Shown piece after piece: positions 1 through 4,680 of a DNA stretch of 6,227 nt (position 1 is its first letter; each line of letters opens with the position of its first letter). Both the position numbers and the translations under genes were made by a program. This DNA is from Gemmatimonadota bacterium (GTDB taxonomy: Bacteria > Gemmatimonadota > Gemmatimonadetes > Longimicrobiales > Gaopeijiaceae): the NCBI GenBank assembly GCA_016209995.1, contig JACQVC010000092.1, forward strand, positions 1-6,227, read 5' to 3'. The notes under the pieces are model-generated. The model had not been told where the DNA came from. It did not search any database and saw only the letters and a list, made by a program, of their open reading frames with translations.

Positions 1-713
<713 letters not shown>

Positions 714-719
714 GATGCC

Positions 720-2819
720 ATGCGTGTGGCGACCAAGCTCGCGACCGGCTACGGCCTCCTCCTCGCTGGGCTCACGGCTGCGCTCCTCTACCAGGTGGGC
801 ACGGTTCACCGGGTTGTAGACGCGAACCAAACGCTCTCGTCCCTCATCCTCCGCCTTTCTCTCAGAACCAGCGAGCAGCTCACGCGTCTCGACGAGATGG
901 TCGAGAACGGGAGCAAGTACTGGGTCACAGGGGACACGGGCTACGCCGCGCGCTTCCACCAGGCTCGCCGCGGCTTCGATCGCGCGCTCGCGGACCTGCG
1001 GTCGCTCGCTCTGTCCGGTGAAGAAGAAGCCGAGCTGGACAGTCTGGCGCTGGAGTGGGGGCAAGGTTTCCACCCCAGCCTCACGCTGGACGACCTCATC
1101 GCGGTCGAGGTGGCGGCTCGCGGCGACTCCACCGACTTTGCCGCCGCGCTCGACTCGGCCGTCGACGGTCTGCGCCGGCGGACGCAAAACGTGTACTGGG
1201 CCTCACAGCGCAGCATGGAGGACGAGGTGCGGGAGTCGATCCGTGCGGCGCAGCAAGCCCAGCGCATCTCCTTCGCGGCGGTGCTCGGAGCGCTCGCGCT
1301 GAGCCTCGTCGTATTCGGGCTGGTGGTTCGCTCCATCACCGGGGCGCTGGCGCGCCTGCGACGCGGAACGCGGGTCGTGGCCGGAGGCGATTTCGAGTAC
1401 CGCCTCGAAGCGCAGCGCGATGATGAGTTCGCCGAGCTGGCCCGCGACTTCAACGTGATGACCGCCCGACTCCAGGAGCTGGATCGAGCGAAGCGCGACT
1501 TCCTATCGCAGGTTTCCCACGACCTCAAGGCTCCGCTCTCGGCGATCCAGGAAGCGAACCGGCTTCTACTCGACGGGATCCCGGGAAGCCTGAACGAGAA
1601 GCAGCGCCGCCTGCTCGAGCACAACGCCCGCAGCGGCCGGCGCCTCGCCGACATGATCGGCAAGCTCCTCGACCTGTCGCGCATCGACGCGGGAGCGCTG
1701 GAGTACCACTTCGAGAGCTGCGATTTGAACGAGGTGATCGCGACGGCCGTAAGTCAGTTCGAGCATCGCGGGATGGGCGGCGAAGTCGGTCTCAAGGCCG
1801 AGCTGCCGGACCGGCCCTTGATCCTCGAGTGCGACCGCGAGCGCATCCGTCAGGTCCTGGAGAACCTCCTCGAGAACGCCATACGCTATTCTCCCGACGG
1901 TGGTATAGTCCATGTGGAAGCCCGCACGTTCTCCGAGGCGGCCGGCGATATGAGCCCGGACGGCAAGGATGGTCGTGGCACGGGGACCAGCGGGTTTGCC
2001 TTGATCGAGGTGGCTGACTCCGGCCCCGGCGTCCCCGATGCGGAAAAAAACAAGATCTTCGAGCGCTTCTACCAGGCCCACACCGGTAAGGTTGGCAGGG
2101 ACCGTGGCGGCGTCGGGCTGGGCCTTGCCCTCTGCCGCGAGATCGTGCGCTCGCACGGTGGCCGCATCTGGGTCAGCGACCAACCCGCCGGAGGCAGCAT
2201 CTTCTCGGTGCTGCTCCCCGCAGATCGCTCGCGCGCCGGCCCCACAGAACGCGCTGCCGGCACGCGACCGGCACGCGCGGAAGCGGCCTCCGCGAAGGTC
2301 GCCCTCACCATCGTCCTGGCCGCGACGCTCTTCAGCGTGGCATGCGCCACGGCCCGGCCCTTCGACCGCTACCTCGATGCTCAGCTCTACGTGGAGGCGG
2401 CGCGGGCATTCGACGCAGATTCGTCTCTGTGGAAGGAGCCCGACGCCTTGTTGCGCGCCGGCCACCTGTTCGCCAACCCGACACTCCCGGTCTACGACGC
2501 CACTCGCGCGCGGAGGACTCTCGAGCGACTCGTAACCGAGTTCCCGCAGAGCTCGCAAGCGCGCCAGGTGGGTGCGATGGTCCCGCTCCTCCGCGTCCTG
2601 GAAGCACTCGAGCTCGAGCTGGCCGCCAGGGCCATCGAGCTCAAAGAACGCGTGCAGAAAGCGACCGAGATGGCAGCCTCACGTGAGGCTGCCGCATTGG
2701 AGATCGAGGCCCTCAGGCAGCGGGTGGGAAGGCTCGAGGGCGATCTCCGAACTACGAGACAAGAGCTCGAACGCCTGAAGGCCATTGATCTCCGGCCTCC
2801 CCGGGGTGGAGGGAGCTAG
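720..2819 (+). CDS. Transmembrane sensor histidine kinase with fused C-terminal QseG-like module
   Basis: The 699-residue inner-membrane kinase presumably phosphorylates the upstream regulator. TM1 is at about 11-28. A mostly helical periplasmic sensor region spans about 29-180, followed by TM2 at about 183-203 and HAMP at about 204-255. HisKA has phospho-acceptor H267 in SQVSHDLKAPLSAI. The HATPase_c domain has an N-box with N382 and N386, a G1 box D433-S-G-P-G, an F-box F447-E-R-F and a G2 box GGVGLGLAL (463-471), and ends near 501. Such kinases usually stop there. This frame continues without a stop through an Arg-rich linker, a hydrophobic stretch at 527-541 and C542, then a helical, coiled-coil region ending LERLKAIDLRPP. 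The tail resembles QseG/YfhG, normally a separate outer-membrane lipoprotein encoded beside glrK. The ATG at 720 is preceded by a weak AGGA (712-715) overlapping the regulator's stop, which fits translational coupling. A GlrK/QseE-like identity is likely but unproven. Confidence 0.93.
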   Translation: MRVATKLATGYGLLLAGLTAALLYQVGTVHRVVDANQTLSSLILRLSLRTSEQLTRLDEMVENGSKYWVTGDTGYAARFHQARRGFDRALADLRSLALSGEEEAELDSLALEWGQGFHPSLTLDDLIAVEVAARGDSTDFAAALDSAVDGLRRRTQNVYWASQRSMEDEVRESIRAAQQAQRISFAAVLGALALSLVVFGLVVRSITGALARLRRGTRVVAGGDFEYRLEAQRDDEFAELARDFNVMTARLQELDRAKRDFLSQVSHDLKAPLSAIQEANRLLLDGIPGSLNEKQRRLLEHNARSGRRLADMIGKLLDLSRIDAGALEYHFESCDLNEVIATAVSQFEHRGMGGEVGLKAELPDRPLILECDRERIRQVLENLLENAIRYSPDGGIVHVEARTFSEAAGDMSPDGKDGRGTGTSGFALIEVADSGPGVPDAEKNKIFERFYQAHTGKVGRDRGGVGLGLALCREIVRSHGGRIWVSDQPAGGSIFSVLLPADRSRAGPTERAAGTRPARAEAASAKVALTIVLAATLFSVACATARPFDRYLDAQLYVEAARAFDADSSLWKEPDALLRAGHLFANPTLPVYDATRARRTLERLVTEFPQSSQARQVGAMVPLLRVLEALELELAARAIELKERVQKATEMAASREAAALEIEALRQRVGRLEGDLRTTRQELERLKAIDLRPPRGGGS
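2295..2819 (+). other. QseG/YfhG-like lipoprotein module inside the kinase frame (residues 526-699)
   Basis: This is the C-terminal 174 residues of the kinase ORF. The start looks like a signal peptide: basic residues R503, R505, R511, R516, R519 and K526, then hydrophobic V527-A541, then C542 in FSVAC. Position -3 is Ser rather than Leu, so the lipobox is imperfect. A short helical, TPR-like region follows (AQLYVEAARAF, then RRTLERLVTEFPQSSQA), then a coiled coil at about 627-687. There is no in-frame ATG nearby. The nearest standard alternative start is GTG at 2208 (V497), with GGAGG at 2190-2194 but a 13-nt spacer, so separate translation is possible but poorly supported. As written, the module would reach the periplasm through a third membrane pass or after cleavage at the internal signal. 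Family assignment rests on architecture and the characteristic C-terminus, not on an alignment. Confidence 0.6.
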
Positions 2820-3046
2820 CCCGACTCGTGGCGGGCCGTGAGGACGGTGCGGCGGCTCGATCCAACTGCTAGGACCATCTCCGCGAGCTCCAGCTCCAGC
2901 GCAAACACCTCTCGGCGAGTGCGCTGCGGGAATCGCGGCGTCACTGCCTCCTGGGCCGCCAGCCCAGTACCGGCGGGGCTCCCCGCGCAAACCAACGTTT
3001 GCGTGCGGTACGGGGCAGCCAGGCGGCCCAACTCTTCAGGGCGCAT
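2816..3046 (-). CDS. Possible small ORF overlapping the end of the OmpA-like gene (doubtful)
   Basis: A minus-strand frame of 76 codons begins at ATG 3046 and overlaps the OmpA-like stop (3036-3038) by 11 nt. An in-frame ATG at 3055 would add three codons. It ends at TAG 2816-2818, overlapping the kinase's last codons tail to tail. By hand count over the 79-codon version, GC is about 75, 58 and 80 percent at codon positions 1, 2 and 3, which is the order expected of real genes in a high-GC genome. I recognise no domain, signal peptide or membrane segment, and there is no convincing Shine-Dalgarno. It could be a coupled small protein or chance; I lean to chance. Confidence 0.2.
   Translation of the reverse strand: MRPEELGRLAAPYRTQTLVCAGSPAGTGLAAQEAVTPRFPQRTRREVFALELELAEMVLAVGSSRRTVLTARHESG
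2951..2967. repeat. GC-rich hairpin in the convergent intergenic region
   Basis: CTGGGC and GCCCAG form a perfect 6-bp stem around a 5-nt loop. It lies between the converging kinase and OmpA-like genes, where a bidirectional terminator would be expected. No T-run follows on either strand, so it is not a classical intrinsic terminator. Confidence 0.4.
2984..3005. terminator. Candidate bidirectional hairpin between convergent genes
   Basis: CGCAAAC (2986-2992) pairs with GTTTGCG (2997-3003) around the loop CAAC. One G-T wobble and one C-G pair extend the stem to 9 bp. It is 31 nt past the OmpA-like stop on the minus strand and 165 nt past the kinase stop on the plus strand. The position suits transcription termination, but no U-tract follows, so it would have to act as a U-less or processed 3' end. 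Confidence 0.3.
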
Positions 3047-3722
3047 CCGGTCCATTCTCGGCTACCGTGGCGCGCTCGCTTGCGCCCTCGATCACGAGGA
3101 CAACACGCCGATTCATGAGGGCCCTCTCACCCGGACCCCACGCTGTCGGGTCGAGGAGTCGAGTCGGATCCTCGCCGTAGCTCACGGCGCGCAGTCGGCT
3201 CGGGTCGACGCCCGGACGGCTGGCCAGGTAGCCGACCACCGCCGCGGCACGCCGATTTCCCAGATCCAGGTTGTACTCCGCCGTTCCCGCCGGATCCGCG
3301 AAGCCCTCAGCGGTGATCGTGAGATCCGAGTAATGCTCGCCCACGACAGCCGCGAAGCGGTCCAGCACGGGTCGATCGTCCTCGCGGATCGTCGCGTCGT
3401 CGAACGCAAAGTAAACGGGCACGTGGAACCGAACCGCGGCTTCCAGGCGCTCGACCGTCACAGCGAAATCTCCCCGCAGCCGTTCCAAATCATTGGCTAC
3501 GGATTCGAGTCGACTCTCGAGCCGACTCATACGAGTCCCGAGATCCTCCGCGACCTGCCGGTCCGCCCCGCGGAACTCCTGCCGCAGCTCCTCGCGCACC
3601 CGGGCCAGCTCCAGGTCGAGATCATCGGCGGAGACGTGAGCACAACCCCAGAACACAGGCACGCAGGCAACCAGGGTGACGGCCAGCCAATTCATTGGGT
3701 TCGACACTATCGTTCCTCTCAC
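3036..3722 (-). CDS. OmpA/Pal-family peptidoglycan-binding envelope protein (probable lipoprotein)
   Basis: The 228-residue protein would tether the outer membrane to peptidoglycan. The signal region is 1-19, with R2 and a hydrophobic stretch L13-A19. LVAC (17-20) fits the lipobox; a second cysteine, C27 in FWGC, is an alternative. A charged coiled coil covers about 33-96 (SRLESRLES, DLERLRGDF). The OmpA domain starts at about 101 (PVYFAFDDATI) and has D143 of FADPAG, the equivalent of the diaminopimelate-binding Asp. It also has YNLDLGNRRA (150-159), with R157/R158 as the second ligand, and the closing NRRVVLVIE (204-212). I chose GTG 3722 because AAGGAG (3734-3729) sits 6 nt upstream. GTG 3707 also has an SD (GAGAGGA, 6-nt spacer), while ATG 3695 does not. 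The gene is convergent with the kinase and divergent from the FeoA-like gene. The frame is open further upstream to 3971, but that part (Arg-, Trp- and Pro-rich) does not look like this family. Confidence 0.9.
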   Translation of the reverse strand: MRGTIVSNPMNWLAVTLVACVPVFWGCAHVSADDLDLELARVREELRQEFRGADRQVAEDLGTRMSRLESRLESVANDLERLRGDFAVTVERLEAAVRFHVPVYFAFDDATIREDDRPVLDRFAAVVGEHYSDLTITAEGFADPAGTAEYNLDLGNRRAAAVVGYLASRPGVDPSRLRAVSYGEDPTRLLDPTAWGPGERALMNRRVVLVIEGASERATVAENGPDAP

Positions 3723-3728
3723 AGAAGT

Positions 3729-3734
3729 CTCCTT
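3729..3734 (-). promoter_or_regulatory. Ribosome binding site deciding the OmpA-like start
   Basis: On the minus strand AAGGAG lies 6 nt before GTG 3722, giving optimal spacing. This argues for the GTG over the more familiar ATG at 3695, whose nearest purine-rich stretch is about 18 nt away. The longer start also supplies the only basic residue (R2) in the signal peptide n-region. Confidence 0.65.
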
Positions 3735-3799
3735 CCCCGAGGGTTCCTGGTGTGCCTGACGGCTCTCGAAGCCCGCCGCCGGCTTGCGCTTGGAGGTTA

Positions 3800-3839
3800 C
3801 GTGGCGCAGTGACCCCACCAGGGACCACCAAGCGCCACG
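3800..3839. repeat. 8-bp perfect inverted repeat with 24-nt loop, upstream of the OmpA-like gene
   Basis: CGTGGCGC (3800-3807) and GCGCCACG (3832-3839) are exact reverse complements. The loop holds two CCACCA-like motifs (3814-3819 and 3825-3830). The element lies 78-117 bases before GTG 3722 on the minus strand, so it would be either an operator at the promoter or a stem-loop in the leader RNA. Confidence 0.45.
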
Positions 3840-3995
3840 CCTGTTTCGCTGCCCGGTGCAAGTGGGCAAGACGCGTTCCGGCGGCGTTTCGGCAGGGAGC
3901 CAAGCCAGTGACAATGCGCACCCGCCTAACGAATTAACCACGCCGTCGTTTTCGTGCAGGCAGGCTGTCACCCGATCTTCGTGAGCGAAAAAGCG

Positions 3996-4008
3996 GGGAA
4001 TGTTTCCC
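3996..4008. promoter_or_regulatory. Palindrome, candidate upstream activator site for the sigma-54 promoter
   Basis: GGGAA-TGT-TTCCC is a perfect 5-bp dyad with a 3-bp centre. Its centre (4002) lies about 120 bp before the start point predicted from the -24/-12 element, in the usual range for enhancers of sigma-54 activators. GTGAG (3981-3985) and CTCAC (4013-4017) flank it asymmetrically as an outer inverted pair. Binding by the regulator encoded at the window start is only an inference. Confidence 0.35.
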
Positions 4009-4095
4009 GGCTCTCACACCACCCCATCGGCAATCCTTCCCGCGCACGAATGCTCGCCAACGCCGATCGACCGCTAACGACGCGGAATCGCGTAG

Positions 4096-4111
4096 TGGCA
4101 TAGCCTTTGCG
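4096..4111 (+). promoter_or_regulatory. Sigma-54 (RpoN) -24/-12 promoter for the FeoA-like gene
   Basis: TGGCATAGCCTTTGCG aligns without gaps to the RpoN consensus TGGCACG-N4-TTGCW. The -24 block TGGCA (4096-4100) and the -12 block TTGC (4107-4110) are intact and correctly spaced; only the CG after TGGCA and the last W differ. The predicted start point is near 4122, giving an 89-nt leader before ATG 4211. A sigma-54 activator is encoded about 3.4 kb upstream on the same strand, which supports a functional site. Confidence 0.7.
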
Positions 4112-4210
4112 AGCGCACGACGCCGAGGTCGTTGCCGAAATGACACGGCCGAGCCGATCCCGAGGACACGTCCCCTGGGTAGGCTGCGAACCCACTACGA
4201 GAGAAGGCCC

Positions 4211-4492
4211 ATGCGAACGCTAGACCAACCGACCCTGACCCGCTCCCTGGCGGACCTCGCACCTGGAGAGAGCGTACGAATCCAGAACATTTACTTCGAT
4301 CAGGTGAGGGGGTTGTGCTCGAAGCTGGGCATCACCGAGGGGACTCGACTTCGCTGCCGTGCCAGGACGGCCAACGAGCTGCTCCTTCAGCTCGAGACTG
4401 ACAGCACCCGGTTCGCGACCGCTCATGTGTCGTGGGCTCGCTTCGTCGCCGTAGAGCCGGAACCCGCTGCCGTGGCTGCCGCGCCGGCTTGA
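4211..4492 (+). CDS. Stand-alone FeoA-domain (SH3-like) protein
   Basis: The product is a 93-residue cytosolic protein with no signal peptide or membrane span. Residues 12-83 follow the FeoA pattern: SLADLAPGESVRI (12-24), a variable loop, then KLGITEGTRLRCR (38-50), a hydrophobic strand LLLQLE (57-62) and a closing strand WARFVAVEP (75-83). An Ala/Pro tail follows. FeoA-like domains assist the FeoB ferrous-iron transporter or occur in iron-dependent regulators. Here no FeoB or DtxR part is adjacent, and the next gene is unrelated, so the role may differ. C36 and C49 are the only cysteines. The start is supported by AGAAGG (4202-4207), 3 nt before ATG. Transcription is predicted from the sigma-54 site at 4096-4111, which is unusual for iron uptake. 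The loop 25-37 is longer than usual and the domain is divergent, so the family call is good but the function is open. Confidence 0.72.
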   Translation: MRTLDQPTLTRSLADLAPGESVRIQNIYFDQVRGLCSKLGITEGTRLRCRARTANELLLQLETDSTRFATAHVSWARFVAVEPEPAAVAAAPA

Positions 4493-4520
4493 CCACGGAG
4501 CCCACCGCCGCTCGTGCGCC

Positions 4521-4548
4521 TTGACGCGCGCATACGCTCCGCTATACC
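4521..4548 (+). promoter_or_regulatory. Sigma-70-like promoter for the propeller-protein gene
   Basis: TTGACG (4521-4526, 5/6 to TTGACA) and TATACC (4543-4548, 4/6 to TATAAT) are separated by 16 bp. The site begins 29 nt after the FeoA-like stop. A start point near 4555 would put both short-repeat arrays in a 5' leader of about 125 nt. It stands out in such GC-rich sequence, but one match of this kind can arise by chance. Confidence 0.45.
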
Positions 4549-4560
4549 TGTCAGCCGAGA

Positions 4561-4602
4561 GAGATCAGAGCTCAGCAATTAGCGATCAGCGATTGGCGAT
4601 CA
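4561..4602 (+). repeat. Six tandem heptamers, consensus GCGATCA
   Basis: Reading in sevens from 4561 gives GAGATCA, GAGCTCA, GCAATTA, GCGATCA, GCGATTG and GCGATCA, followed by a further G. The last three units keep exact 7-nt phase with one variant; the first three are more diverged. The array lies just downstream of the presumed sigma-70 start point. Confidence 0.7.
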
Positions 4603-4626
4603 GGCCCCGCTCACGCACGCGCCAAC

Positions 4627-4666
4627 GCGCTCACCCGCTAATCCGCTCATCCGCTCACCCGCTACA
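4627..4666 (+). repeat. Five tandem octamers, consensus CCGCTCAY
   Basis: Reading in eights gives GCGCTCAC, CCGCTAAT, CCGCTCAT, CCGCTCAC and CCGCTACA. An isolated CCGCTCAC also lies at 4607-4614. The array ends 5 nt before the Shine-Dalgarno GGAGG (4672-4676) of the propeller gene. Unit length and sequence differ from the heptamers just upstream. Confidence 0.7.
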
Positions 4667-4671
4667 CGGGG

Positions 4672-4676
4672 GGAGG
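4672..4676 (+). promoter_or_regulatory. Shine-Dalgarno GGAGG of the propeller-protein gene
   Basis: GGAGG sits 4 nt before ATG 4681 and fixes the start of the last gene. It abuts the octamer array, so changes in repeat number could alter leader folding near the ribosome site. Confidence 0.75.
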
Positions 4677-4680
4677 GTTC

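Larger units (their letters stand above)
3723..4095. other. Divergent intergenic region between the OmpA-like and FeoA-like genes
   Basis: This stretch of about 370 bases contains no gene I can support. On the OmpA-like side it holds the leader and an 8-bp inverted repeat (3800-3807/3832-3839). On the FeoA-like side it holds the palindrome at 3996-4008, a smaller inverted repeat ACGCG-gaat-CGCGT (4080-4084/4089-4093) directly before the -24 element, and an A/T-richer patch around 3930-3938. I could not find a convincing -35/-10 pair for the minus-strand gene. Confidence 0.6.

Noticed and set aside
2045..2051. A-AAA-AAC slippery heptamer in frame inside the kinase ATPase domain
   Set aside because: It encodes the ordinary E-K-N of the F-box lead-in. 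The -1 frame stops after about 13 codons, and I see no obvious stimulatory structure or upstream Shine-Dalgarno. A truncated kinase without the G2 box has no evident use.
1566..2558. Minus-strand ORF of 330 codons opposite the kinase
   Set aside because: It is a shadow of the histidine kinase catalytic core, with no recognisable domain of its own.
3745..3785. tRNA-like T-arm (GGC-TTCGAGA-GCC) and CACCA on the minus strand
   Set aside because: The invariant G53-C61 pair is reversed, the 5-bp T-stem does not form, and no D-arm or anticodon arm can be built upstream.
2838..3812. Plus-strand ORF of 324 codons across the OmpA-like gene
   Set aside because: It is antisense to the conserved OmpA domain. 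It has Arg/His-rich composition with no signal or motif and no good ribosome site.
3924..3939. GCCTAACGAATTAACC resembling one end of an integron attC site
   Set aside because: No matching GTTRRRY core was found within the following 130 or so bases, and no integrase or gene cassette is present.
3840..4095. Enterobacterial GlrR site TGTC-N10-GACA upstream of the sigma-54 promoter
   Set aside because: The only TGTC (3966) and the only GACA (3910) are in the wrong order and spacing.
4470..4498. CCGTGG/CCACGG stem at the end of the FeoA-like gene as a terminator
   Set aside because: The stem is only 6 bp, overlaps the stop codon region and has no T-run; weaker than expected for a terminator.
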